Shown: positions 1-7,588 of the stretch, piece by piece
Layout of the letters: every line of letters begins with the position of its first letter
Numbering within the stretch: the first letter of the stretch is position 1
From: Clostridium sp. CAG:793
GTDB lineage: Bacteria > Bacillota > Clostridia > TANB77 > CAG-508
Reading direction: 5' to 3'
Assembly: GCA_000433915.1 (NCBI GenBank)
Contig: HF993646.1
Coordinates: 1 to 46,403, forward strand
Length of the DNA: 46,403 nt
Translations under genes and position numbers: made by a program
Notes under the pieces: generated by a model
The model's input: the letters and a program-made list of their open reading frames with translations, nothing else
Databases searched by the model: none
Told to the model about the DNA's origin: nothing

Positions 1-1
1 A

Positions 2-388
2 TTAAATGAAATATTAGGAATGCAATTAAATTTAAGTAAAGAAAGTAGAAATTTGATAAATATATACATAGCAAATGTTCTAAAAGGAATATTAGGAGAA
101 GAAGAAACAAAAGAAATAATAAAAAGATTAAACAAAGAGAAAAAGGAGGAAAACAATATGTTTATGTTAGAAGAGACTCTAAGAAATGAGATGATGGAGA
201 ATAGAAAATTAGGCAGAGAAGAAGGAATAAGAAATGGAATAAAAAGAGGCAAAGAAGAAGCGAAGCTTCAAATGATAAAAAGAATGAAGAAGTTAGGATT
301 TGATTTAAAGCAAATATCGCAAATTACTGGGATTCGAGAGGAAGAAATAGAAAAAATATTGTGTAAAAATATTGCTGATGAAGAATAA
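2..388 (+). CDS. C-terminal part of an Rpn/PD-(D/E)XK-type transposase-like nuclease (5' end cut by window)
   Basis: The frame is open from base 2 with no start codon needed, so this is the last 128 residues of a gene that begins upstream. The visible part has a charged helical segment, a Gly/Lys/Glu-rich stretch (REEGIRNGIKRGKEEAK) and a closing helix-turn-helix-like unit (KKLGFDLKQISQITGIREEEIEKIL). That ending is typical of Rpn-family recombination-promoting nucleases (PDDEXK_2), in which the nuclease domain is N-terminal and so lies outside this window. Nuclease function therefore cannot be checked here. An internal ATG at 20 is an artefact of the truncation and not a likely start. Confidence 0.6.
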   Translation, partial: LNEILGMQLNLSKESRNLINIYIANVLKGILGEEETKEIIKRLNKEKKEENNMFMLEETLRNEMMENRKLGREEGIRNGIKRGKEEAKLQMIKRMKKLGFDLKQISQITGIREEEIEKILCKNIADEE

Positions 389-406
389 AAAAAGTAAACA
401 TAATAC

Positions 407-434
407 TTGAATAACTTGAAAAATGTGTTATAAT
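407..434 (+). promoter_or_regulatory. Predicted sigma-A promoter for the gene at 469
   Basis: A TTGAAT -35 box at 407-412 is followed by a 16-base spacer and a perfect TATAAT at 429-434. The distance to the start codon at 469 leaves room for a short leader and the GGGAG ribosome binding site. Confidence 0.65.
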
Positions 435-468
435 AGATGTACTCTAAAATTTGAAAGGGAGTATTATA

Positions 469-1080
469 ATGAGTGTACTTAAGAAAAGTGTATGGAAACG
501 GAGCAAAGAGTTTGATAAGCTGAAGGAGGGAAACTTTTTTGGAACGCAATCTATTGAAGAAGCATATGAGGCAAGACATAAGAAAGATAAGTTCTGCGTT
601 ATGCTTAGGGTTGACTATGGTAAAGAAAATGCAGTAACGTATTGTGCTGTTTTTAAGAATGGTATAAAGGGCGACTTAAATTCAAAGCTGACATGGGAAG
701 AACGAATTTGGATAATTGACACTTTGTTTGATGGGAAGAAGTTTGCTTTGGAATTATACCCAGAGGAAAATAGATGCTTAGATAGAATGGACATTTATCA
801 TCTGTGGGCGTATGATGCAAAGACCGCAATATTACCGTTCAATGTGAACTTTAATGAAAGAGCTGAACGGACTAAGTATGGTACATTTATGCATGAACAC
901 TTGCCTACGTATCTTGGATGGCGTGAAAAACAAAACTTAAAGAACAGTAAGTATGGACCAATTTATAATGGGGTTGAAATTATTGATCCCAGAAATCCGA
1001 TGCCTCACATGGTGGTGTTTCCTTATGCTTTTAATATGTTCGAAGATTTGGATATAAGAAAGTCGATAGCATATTTATAA
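469..1080 (+). CDS. Phage-like hypothetical protein (DUF7694-like), compositionally atypical
   Basis: The protein has 203 residues. The ATG at 469 follows a GGGAG ribosome binding site, so I prefer it to an upstream in-frame ATG at 451. The middle segment (WEERIWIIDTLFDGK, then ALELYPEENR, then DIYHLWAY) resembles the short DUF7694 proteins of phages and mobile elements. This is recognition from memory of the family pattern and the function is unknown. Composition and codon use differ from the neighbours: more GC, with codons such as ACG, GCG and CCG. It is also the only gene in the window that uses CGG as an ordinary in-frame codon, at codon 11 (499-501) and codon 134 (868-870). Shifting +1 at codon 11 would hit a stop within eight codons. 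This suggests recent horizontal acquisition. It has its own promoter and terminator. Confidence 0.6.
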   Translation: MSVLKKSVWKRSKEFDKLKEGNFFGTQSIEEAYEARHKKDKFCVMLRVDYGKENAVTYCAVFKNGIKGDLNSKLTWEERIWIIDTLFDGKKFALELYPEENRCLDRMDIYHLWAYDAKTAILPFNVNFNERAERTKYGTFMHEHLPTYLGWREKQNLKNSKYGPIYNGVEIIDPRNPMPHMVVFPYAFNMFEDLDIRKSIAYL

Positions 1081-1124
1081 TACTAAAACTGTAACCTAAT
1101 ATAGAAAGAAGGGATAGCAGAGGA

Positions 1125-1170
1125 AGGCATTGTCTCGGTGTATGTATATACTGAGCAAATGTCTTTTTTT
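1125..1170 (+). terminator. Rho-independent terminator
   Basis: A 15-base imperfect stem (1125-1139 with 1150-1164, containing G-U pairs and a two-base internal mismatch) with a 10-base loop is followed by a run of T to 1170. It lies 45 bases after the stop codon of the phage-like gene. Confidence 0.7.
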
Positions 1171-1232
1171 ATGCTGATGAATATTATCAAAAAATATAAA
1201 TTTCTAATATAATATATTGAGGAGATTTATAT

Positions 1233-1778
1233 ATGGATATAAATGAAAAGAAATTTTTAATAAGATATGATGAGATTGTATGTGAAATGTCAAGAAAAAT
1301 GCTATCTCAGACAGTTACAAGAAGTATTACAGTTAACTTTATAAAATGTATTATTCCTCATTATACTGCTATAATATATATGTGTGATAGTTTGATTAGA
1401 AATTCTAGAAATGAAGATATGATAGAACATGCAATGAATATTGCTGAAAATAGGCGTAATGAAATTATGAAACTGCAATCAATAATGAGGAATAACCAAT
1501 ACATTAATGATAATAAAGACGTTGAACATCATAATGTGGCCCAGTATATGATTACTAATGAGATGATAGCTGAGATGAGAAATAGCAAAAAGGTGCCAGA
1601 TGTAGATATTGATTTTATAAATGGAATGATTCCAGCTTATGAAGGTGCAATTAAATTATGGAATAATTTAATTCAATATAAAATTGACCCAGAACTTAGA
1701 AAAATATCAGGTAACATAATGCTTGAATATGGCAACGAAATTGGAATTTTTAAGAATAAAAAACAAAAAAATAATTAA
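1233..1778 (+). CDS. DUF305-like four-helix protein, tandem
   Basis: The protein has 181 residues, with no signal peptide or membrane segment. Two related segments appear: residues near 36-90 (FIKCIIPHYTAIIYMCDSLI, then a helix) and residues near 127-175 (FINGMIPAYEGAIKLWNNLI, then a helix). Both follow the DUF305 pattern, a ferritin-like helical bundle with a signature close to FIxxMIPHHxxAI. The His is present in the first copy and replaced by Ala in the second, so any metal site is incomplete. The role is unknown. GGAG lies 9 bases before the ATG. A TATAAT at 1208-1213 with a weak -35 at 1184-1189 could drive it. It looks monocistronic. Confidence 0.55.
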   Translation: MDINEKKFLIRYDEIVCEMSRKMLSQTVTRSITVNFIKCIIPHYTAIIYMCDSLIRNSRNEDMIEHAMNIAENRRNEIMKLQSIMRNNQYINDNKDVEHHNVAQYMITNEMIAEMRNSKKVPDVDIDFINGMIPAYEGAIKLWNNLIQYKIDPELRKISGNIMLEYGNEIGIFKNKKQKNN

Positions 1779-1910
1779 AAATTGTAAAATTTAATTTACA
1801 TTATGAAAAAATGTAAAAAAGTTTGTAGCCTGTAAGTAGCATGAAATGACCATTTTCGACACAATTCGACAAAAAAATAAAAAAATTTTCGACAAATTTT
1901 GCATTTTTCC

Positions 1911-1939
1911 TTGATTTGGCAGGTAATATATGCTATAAT
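1911..1939 (+). promoter_or_regulatory. Strong sigma-A promoter for the abrB-family gene
   Basis: TTGATT at 1911-1916, a 17-base spacer and TATAAT at 1934-1939, with a TG dinucleotide one base before the -10 (extended -10). The start codon is about 50 bases downstream. The preceding bases 1779-1910 are AT-rich and hold no gene. Confidence 0.75.
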
Positions 1940-1989
1940 ATAAATCGAACGAAGAAATAAAAAAATAATTAATTAAGGAGGAGGCTAGT

Positions 1990-2232
1990 ATGAAGGCTAC
2001 TGGTATTTTAAGAAAAATTGATGGGTTAGGAAGAATAGTAATCCCAATGGAGATTAGAAACAAATTGGAGATAGCTGAAAATGATCCATTAGAAATTCAC
2101 GTAGAAGGCTCATCTATAGTTTTAAGAAAATATGAACCAGATTGCACATTTTGTGGAAGTTCTAGAAACGTTGTAGAATACAAAGGAAAGAACGTTTGTG
2201 AAAAATGTATAAGTGAATTAAAAAATATGTAA
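1990..2232 (+). CDS. AbrB/SpoVT-family transcriptional regulator with C-terminal zinc ribbon
   Basis: The protein has 80 residues. The N-terminal half is a classic AbrB swapped-hairpin DNA-binding domain (residues 1-48: KATGILRKIDGLGRIVIP, then EIRNKLEI, then DPLEI). The C-terminal 30 residues hold CTFC and CEKC pairs, a small zinc ribbon common in clostridial AbrB-type transition-state regulators. A strong AAGGAGGAGG site precedes the ATG. It is probably a dimeric or tetrameric repressor acting on many promoters, and targets cannot be inferred from this window. It is monocistronic, with its own promoter and terminator. Confidence 0.88.
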   Translation: MKATGILRKIDGLGRIVIPMEIRNKLEIAENDPLEIHVEGSSIVLRKYEPDCTFCGSSRNVVEYKGKNVCEKCISELKNM

Positions 2233-2282
2233 TGTAAATAAATGTTTACACTACAATTGGAATGGCGTATAGCCTTACTATT

Positions 2283-2337
2283 AAATGTCCTGATTACTAG
2301 ACAACAAAGTTTAGTGATATGGGACATTTTATTTTAT
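2283..2337 (+). terminator. Rho-independent terminator after the abrB-family gene
   Basis: An 8-bp outer stem (AAATGTCC at 2283-2290 with GGACATTT at 2322-2329), an inner ACTA/TAGT helix, and T-rich sequence after it. Confidence 0.7.
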
Positions 2338-2356
2338 TATTTCCAAGTATTAGACC

Positions 2357-2385
2357 TTGACTAAGAAATATCATAATGTTAAAAT
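2357..2385 (+). promoter_or_regulatory. Predicted sigma-A promoter for the wall-hydrolase genes
   Basis: TTGACT at 2357-2362, a 17-base spacer and TAAAAT at 2380-2385, about 40 bases before the TTG start at 2427. Confidence 0.6.
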
Positions 2386-2426
2386 ACAAATGGGTAAATA
2401 TATAACAAAAAACGGAGGAAAAAATA

Positions 2427-4556
2427 TTGAAAAGAGTTATGGCAATTCATAGAAGATTAATAGCTTTAACACTAATAATGTCAATAATTTTTAGTATTAT
2501 AATTATGCTACTTTTAAATCATGAAGTAATAGCAACATCTAATAGATATGAATATAATGGAAACAACTTGAATACGTCTTTATATCCTGGGTATAAAGAA
2601 AAGCTTGATGCGCTAAAGAAAAGTCATCCGAATTGGGATTTTATAATTATGGAAACTGGACTTGATTGGAACCAGACGATTATTGGAGAATCAGGAATTT
2701 CAGGAAATAGCCCATTGTCACTAATCCAGAATAGAACTGGTGCATGGATTTGTGCCACTTGTGGAGGAAAGAAATACGATAATGGAACATGGTCTCATGC
2801 TTCAGAAGATGCTATAAAATATTATATGGATCCACGAAATTGGCTAGAAGATGATAGTTCGGCTATATTTCAATTCTTACAAATAGGATGGAAAGAATCA
2901 TCTGACCAAGATGTATATAATGCTATAAAAGGAAGTTTTTTAGATAAAGATGGACAAGGATGGGAAAATGCTTGTGCAATAAATAGAGCTTCAAGAGAGG
3001 GAAATGCCAACCCATTTTACATAATAGCAAGATTGTTACAAGAACAGGGAAAAGATGGTGGTTCAACATGGAGGATGAGTTCAGGTGAAAAATACTATTA
3101 TAACTTGTTTAATATAAATGCTGGTGGAAATTCTAATAGTGAAATTATTGCAAATGCACTAAAATATGCAAAAAATCACGGTTGGGATTCAATAGAAAAA
3201 TGTATAAAAGATAGTATAAAAATTTTATTGTCAGATTACATAAATGCAAAACAAGATACATTGTATTTGAATAAGTTTGATGTTGAAACTTATGGTGGAT
3301 TATATCATCAATATATGCAAAATATTGAAGCTCCTAAAGCAGAAGCATATATTATGTATAGTAAAATAAAAGATACAGGAATATTAAATCAAAAATTAAC
3401 ATTTGTAATTCCAGTATTTACTGGAATGCCAAGTACTCCATGTGCATCTCCAGGGAATATGGCAGTAGACAAAGGACCTGTAAATATTAGAGTAAAACAA
3501 GGACATTCTGATGTAAATGTAAGAGCCGAAAGAGATAGATATTCCAAATTAATTGCTACTGTTCCAAATAGTGATTCAATTATCTTATCAGTAGAAAGAT
3601 ATGGAGATGGATGGCACAAAGTAGTACTTGAGGACGGCAAGATTGGATATATCTTATTTAATAATTCTTATTTAGAGCAAATAAATGATATAACGAATTG
3701 TGATGAAAAAATGCTTGTAACATCTGATGACATAAACTTAAGAGTTGGACCAGGAATGTCACAGACTATAATTACAACATTAACTTATGGACAGCAGATA
3801 ACAAGAATTGATAACACTGGAAGATATAATATTGATGGAAAGGTATGGGACAGAGTGAGATTATCTGATGGAAGACAAGGCTTTGTGTCAAGAGAATATA
3901 TCAAGACAATTGATTCATCAGATGAAGTATATACAGTAAGAGCTGGTGGTGGATTATTTATTCATAGAGAAGAAGGAGTAAGAAGTCCAATACGTTTATT
4001 AGATGATGGATTGAAAGTTACAAGAATAGGAATTGCTACTAAGGAAATAAGTGGATATTACTGGGATAAAGTTGTAACACCAGATGGTGTTGTTGGATAT
4101 GTTGCAAGAGCATATTTAAGAGATAACAATGGAAATGTACCATCAGGAAAAAATGAAGAAGTTCCTTTATCAAAAACTAAGAAAGATGAAGATAAGAAAT
4201 ATATATATGCAGAGGCAAATGTATCAGTAGAAACACTGAGAACTGATTATGGAAATGACATAAAAATTACAAATTTAAATAATGAAAATATTGAAGGCGG
4301 AATTGTTGGAACTGGATATAGTGTAACAATGAATGAGAAGGAATACAAAATTGTAAAACTAGGTGATTTAAACGGAGATGGTTATATCAATACAGGTGAT
4401 ACTTATTTAATGAAATTAGTTATACAGGAATTGCGTAAGTTAGATGGTGCCTACAAAAGTGCATCAGATATAAATAATGATGGAAATATTAATACAGGTG
4501 ATTCATTTGTATTAAAGAAACATGTAAAAGAAGTTTCGATGATTACTATTCAATAA
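2427..4556 (+). CDS. Secreted N-acetylglucosaminidase-like wall hydrolase with SH3 repeats and dockerin
   Basis: The protein has 709 residues and starts at TTG 9 bases after an ACGGAGG site. Residues 10-36 form a signal peptide or anchor. Residues 50-330 look like the clostridial glucosaminidase domain (YPGYKEKLDALKKSHPNW, then DPRNWLEDDSSAIFQFLQ, with a catalytic-type Glu expected in the RLLQEQG region). Three bacterial SH3-type repeats follow near 350-420, 428-497 and 500-568 (motifs NVRAERD, NLRVGPG). A linker leads to a C-terminal dockerin near 645-705 with two calcium loops (DLNGDGYINTGD and DINNDGNINTGD). It probably cleaves peptidoglycan GlcNAc bonds outside the cell while docked to a cohesin-type partner. 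The next gene, 13 bases on, is a membrane-anchored surface protein and may belong to the same assembly. Confidence 0.82.
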   Translation: MKRVMAIHRRLIALTLIMSIIFSIIIMLLLNHEVIATSNRYEYNGNNLNTSLYPGYKEKLDALKKSHPNWDFIIMETGLDWNQTIIGESGISGNSPLSLIQNRTGAWICATCGGKKYDNGTWSHASEDAIKYYMDPRNWLEDDSSAIFQFLQIGWKESSDQDVYNAIKGSFLDKDGQGWENACAINRASREGNANPFYIIARLLQEQGKDGGSTWRMSSGEKYYYNLFNINAGGNSNSEIIANALKYAKNHGWDSIEKCIKDSIKILLSDYINAKQDTLYLNKFDVETYGGLYHQYMQNIEAPKAEAYIMYSKIKDTGILNQKLTFVIPVFTGMPSTPCASPGNMAVDKGPVNIRVKQGHSDVNVRAERDRYSKLIATVPNSDSIILSVERYGDGWHKVVLEDGKIGYILFNNSYLEQINDITNCDEKMLVTSDDINLRVGPGMSQTIITTLTYGQQITRIDNTGRYNIDGKVWDRVRLSDGRQGFVSREYIKTIDSSDEVYTVRAGGGLFIHREEGVRSPIRLLDDGLKVTRIGIATKEISGYYWDKVVTPDGVVGYVARAYLRDNNGNVPSGKNEEVPLSKTKKDEDKKYIYAEANVSVETLRTDYGNDIKITNLNNENIEGGIVGTGYSVTMNEKEYKIVKLGDLNGDGYINTGDTYLMKLVIQELRKLDGAYKSASDINNDGNINTGDSFVLKKHVKEVSMITIQ

Positions 4557-4569
4557 AGGAGAAAAATTT

Positions 4570-6276
4570 ATGAGAAAATTAGACAAAACTCTAAAAATAA
4601 TTATAATGATTGTACTTGTTTTTACAAGTATAATCGTTTCAAACCCAAAGTCGTATGCGGCTAGTGCATCAATATCATGTGCATCTTCGATAGAAACCAA
4701 TAAACCACTTGTTATTAGTGTTACAGGAACAGGTGTGCAATGGCATTTAGTATTAAAAGTAAATGGAACAGTTATAGCAGAGAGCAGTGAATTGGATAAT
4801 TATGAATCTAATAAATCAATAAACTTTACTGGAACATATACACCAACAAGTGCTGGAACTTTAAATGTTGAGCTTTCGGGTTCTGTAACTGAACATAGTG
4901 ATGGTTCGACAATAACATCATTTTCATCTAGAACAGTTACTGTAACTGAGCCAAAACCAGATCCAACGCCAACACCTACTCCAGATCCAGATCCAGAGCC
5001 AGCCCCAGATCCTACACCAACTCCTACTCCAACTCCAGGAAAAAATGAGACTGTACCAAATGAAACAAATAACAATAAAAATAATACTACAAATAATAAT
5101 AAAGAGAAAACGAAAAGCAGTAACGAACATTTAAGTTCATTAAAGATTGATAAAGGAACATTAACACCTCAATTTAATAGAGATAGACAAGAATACAGTG
5201 TAACTTTTGATGATAAATTTGATTATAAAACATTAACTAGCTTAAAAGTTACAGCAAAAACAGAAGATAGTAAGGCTACTGTATCAGGGGCAGGAGATAT
5301 AGCAATAAATGAAGGTGACAACAATATTGAGATAAAATGTACTGCTGAAAATGGAAATACTAGAATTTATAAAATAAAAGTGACTAAACCAGTTGAGTTA
5401 AAACAATCAGACTTAAGGCTAAAATCACTTACTATAAATAAAGTAGATGAAGAAGGTAAGTTTATAAAAGCTAGTCTTGATAAAGATTTTGACCCAGAGG
5501 TGTTTGAATATACTTGTGATGTTGAATCTAATATATCTGATTTAGATATTAATGCAGAAGTTGAAAATACAGAAATATCAGTAGTTATAACAGGAAATGA
5601 TAATTTAACAGTTGGAACTAATACTGTATTAATAACATTAACATCTCCAACAGATGATACTGTGCAAACAATGTATAAGATAATTGTAAATAAAGCAGAA
5701 GAGATTCCTGCAAGTACTGATGCTATAAGTGTTGAACCTACAACAAAAGACAATAAATCTAAAATAATAGCTACTGCTATTGGTGTGATTATAATATTAG
5801 TTATAGTACTTATAATTCTAATTATTGTAAACCATAAAAAGAATAAGATTGACGATTATGATACTGCCGATGATGACGACAATGAAGAAGAATTGAAAAA
5901 TAGATTTGGAAAAATAGAAGATAAGCTAGATGACAACATATTAAATGCAAACACAGAGGAATCGAAAACTGAAAAAGTTAAAACAGAAGAGTCTGAGAAA
6001 GAGGATTATAAAGCAAAAGGATTTAAAGCCGAAGATTACCAAAAAGAAGAATCGAAGAATATAATAGAAGAGGAAACTCAAGAGAATAAAAAGACAGGAA
6101 CTACAAGCAAATATACAAGCAAACTAGATGAATTATTTGAAACTAAAAAAGGTTATGATAAAGAAGAAGATCCTTATGATTTTAAAATATATGAAAAAGA
6201 AGAAAAGAAGAAAGAAAATGCAGAAGAATTTTTAAAAGACATAAAGAATAAAAAAGGCAAGGGTAAGCATTTTTAA
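4570..6276 (+). CDS. Membrane-anchored surface protein with cadherin-like beta-sandwich domains
   Basis: The protein has 568 residues. A signal peptide (1-31, ending near SYAAS) is followed by an Ig-like beta domain (32-132), a Pro/Thr/Asp-rich linker (133-157), an Asn/Lys-rich spacer, and two cadherin-like beta-sandwich domains near 188-274 and 280-375 (LSSLKIDKGTLTP, then RIYKIKV; LRLKSLTIN, then MYKIIVNK). There is one membrane helix (about 396-420) and a highly charged cytoplasmic tail of about 145 residues rich in Lys and Glu. The order outside-helix-inside implies a type I membrane protein that links the wall space to the cytoplasm. It is co-transcribed with the dockerin hydrolase (13-base gap, AAAGGAG site), so it could be its scaffold. 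No cohesin is clearly recognisable, though the first beta domain is a candidate. Confidence 0.72.
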   Translation: MRKLDKTLKIIIMIVLVFTSIIVSNPKSYAASASISCASSIETNKPLVISVTGTGVQWHLVLKVNGTVIAESSELDNYESNKSINFTGTYTPTSAGTLNVELSGSVTEHSDGSTITSFSSRTVTVTEPKPDPTPTPTPDPDPEPAPDPTPTPTPTPGKNETVPNETNNNKNNTTNNNKEKTKSSNEHLSSLKIDKGTLTPQFNRDRQEYSVTFDDKFDYKTLTSLKVTAKTEDSKATVSGAGDIAINEGDNNIEIKCTAENGNTRIYKIKVTKPVELKQSDLRLKSLTINKVDEEGKFIKASLDKDFDPEVFEYTCDVESNISDLDINAEVENTEISVVITGNDNLTVGTNTVLITLTSPTDDTVQTMYKIIVNKAEEIPASTDAISVEPTTKDNKSKIIATAIGVIIILVIVLIILIIVNHKKNKIDDYDTADDDDNEEELKNRFGKIEDKLDDNILNANTEESKTEKVKTEESEKEDYKAKGFKAEDYQKEESKNIIEEETQENKKTGTTSKYTSKLDELFETKKGYDKEEDPYDFKIYEKEEKKKENAEEFLKDIKNKKGKGKHF

Positions 6277-6283
6277 TAAAAAT

Positions 6284-6323
6284 ATAAGAGCAATACATTT
6301 TATAGTGTATTGCTCTTATTTGT
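6284..6323. terminator. Bidirectional Rho-independent terminator
   Basis: A perfect 14-bp stem (6284-6297 with 6306-6319) with an 8-base loop and T-rich flank. It lies between two converging genes: the surface protein (+) and the XRE regulator (-). Confidence 0.85.
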
Positions 6324-6390
6324 TCCTCCAAAACTATTAAACCAGCAAGTTCTCATTAAATTTAAAAATACTAGGTATTATTTCTTTGTT

Positions 6391-6645
6391 TCATTTTTTT
6401 GATGAATTACTGTCAAAAGAAACATTTGTAAATACATCATCATTAAAGAAATCTTTTAATTCAATACCACTGCCTTCACATATATGAAGAAGGGTAGTAA
6501 GAGTAATGCTAGTACATTTACCATTCAAGAAACTACTTACCGTTGAATATGGAATTCCAGAGTCTAAAGCCAGTTTATGAATAGTTACGTTGTTTTGTGA
6601 AGCTAGATCAGTTATTCTTTGTTTTACTGCATTTGAAAGTGTCAT
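6391..6645 (-). CDS. XRE-family helix-turn-helix regulator
   Basis: The protein has 84 residues on the minus strand, the only convincing minus-strand gene here. Residues 8-62 form a Cro/C1-type HTH (VKQRITDLASQNNVTIHKLA, then SGIPYSTVSSFLNGK, then TLLHICEGSGIELKDFF). There is a short polar tail and no effector domain. It is probably a local repressor. It is divergent from the glycan operon, and a 10-base sequence (TTAGGTATAT) occurs once before this gene and once before rpiA, which makes that element a plausible binding site. An AGAGG ribosome binding site precedes the ATG. Confidence 0.8.
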   Translation of the reverse strand: MTLSNAVKQRITDLASQNNVTIHKLALDSGIPYSTVSSFLNGKCTSITLTTLLHICEGSGIELKDFFNDDVFTNVSFDSNSSKK

Positions 6646-6935
6646 ATCTTAATACCTCTTTTTCTTTTATTTTAATATACCTAAGAATAGCAAAAATAGT
6701 GTAAATACGTTGACGATAAAGAGTGAAAAAGTTTTCCGTTTTTATCCAAATTGTAAGTCGCACTTAAATATAAAATTACTTTAGGTATATAACTATTTTA
6801 TACAAAAAAATTAAAAAAATCAATATTTTTAGCACATATAAGTATTTACAAATAGTTATATAAAAGATAAAATATACAAAGACTAAATGTATCTAGTATG
6901 AACTTTACATAACAGAGAGGAGAAATACGAAGATT
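6646..6935. promoter_or_regulatory. Divergent regulatory region with candidate operators and rpiA promoter
   Basis: This 290-base AT-rich gap separates the XRE gene (-) from rpiA (+). It holds a promoter for rpiA (TTTACA 6845-6850, 17-base spacer, TAAAAT 6868-6873). It also holds a 13-base perfect inverted repeat (6786-6798 and 6850-6862) whose right arm lies in the promoter spacer. The 10-mer TTAGGTATAT occurs at 6781-6790 and, on the other strand, at 6675-6684 close to the XRE start. These are positions expected for autoregulatory operators. I see no gene in this gap. Confidence 0.5.
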
Positions 6936-7577
6936 ATGGATATAGACAAAATTTCTAGAAAAGAAGAAAAAATAAAATTAGGAAAAAAGATAGCAGAGAG
7001 AGTTAAGGATGGACAAACTATAGGATTTGGCTCAGGCTCAACATCATATTTAACTGCTATAGAAATAGGCAAGAAAGTAGAAAAGGAACATTTGCATATA
7101 ATTGCAATTCCAACTTCAAAAGAAATTGAAAATGTATGCAAGCAATATAAAATACAGATAGGAAATCTTGTAGAAAACAAGATAGACTGGGCTTTTGATG
7201 GAGCTGATGAAGTTGATCCAGATAATAATATGATAAAGGGTATGGGAGCTGCAATGTTTAAAGAAAAATTAAACATATTAAATTCACCTATTAATTATAT
7301 TTTAATTGATCAAACTAAATTTGTGAAGGAACTTGGTGAAAAACATCCAGTTCCAGTTGAAGTATTTCCACAAGCACTTGAATATGTTTCAAGAAAGTTA
7401 GAAGAACTTGGAGCAACAGAAACTATTTTTAGAGGAATGACAGAAAATCAAAATGCAATATTAGATGTAAGATTTGAGAAAATAGATAATAAGCTAGAAG
7501 CTAAAATAAAGAATATAACTGGAGTTATAGAATCAGGCTTATTTATGGGATATAATGTAGAGATTATATCTTTATAG
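6936..7577 (+). CDS. rpiA: Ribose-5-phosphate isomerase A
   Basis: The protein has 213 residues, close to the usual 215-230. RpiA interconverts ribose 5-phosphate and ribulose 5-phosphate in the cytoplasm. Visible hallmarks are the phosphate-binding GFGSGSTSY near residue 29, the catalytic-region DGADEVDPDNNMIKGMGAA near 88-106, and VEVFPQALEYV near 143. A purine-rich GAGAGGAG site lies 13 bases before the ATG, a slightly long spacing. It is the first gene of the glycan cluster, with the PRPP synthetase gene 8 kb downstream. Together these two suggest that ribose phosphate or PRPP feeds this pathway. Confidence 0.93.
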   Translation: MDIDKISRKEEKIKLGKKIAERVKDGQTIGFGSGSTSYLTAIEIGKKVEKEHLHIIAIPTSKEIENVCKQYKIQIGNLVENKIDWAFDGADEVDPDNNMIKGMGAAMFKEKLNILNSPINYILIDQTKFVKELGEKHPVPVEVFPQALEYVSRKLEELGATETIFRGMTENQNAILDVRFEKIDNKLEAKIKNITGVIESGLFMGYNVEIISL

Positions 7578-7588
7578 AAAGGAATTAT

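Noticed and set aside
4960..5040. Short repeats rich in CCA and ACT as a possible CRISPR or tandem-repeat locus
   Set aside because: They encode an in-frame Pro/Thr/Asp linker of the surface protein and are too short and irregular for a repeat array.
5367..5753. 128-residue minus-strand frame in the cadherin-like gene
   Set aside because: Shadow of a beta-rich repetitive coding sequence; no start context and no homology pattern.
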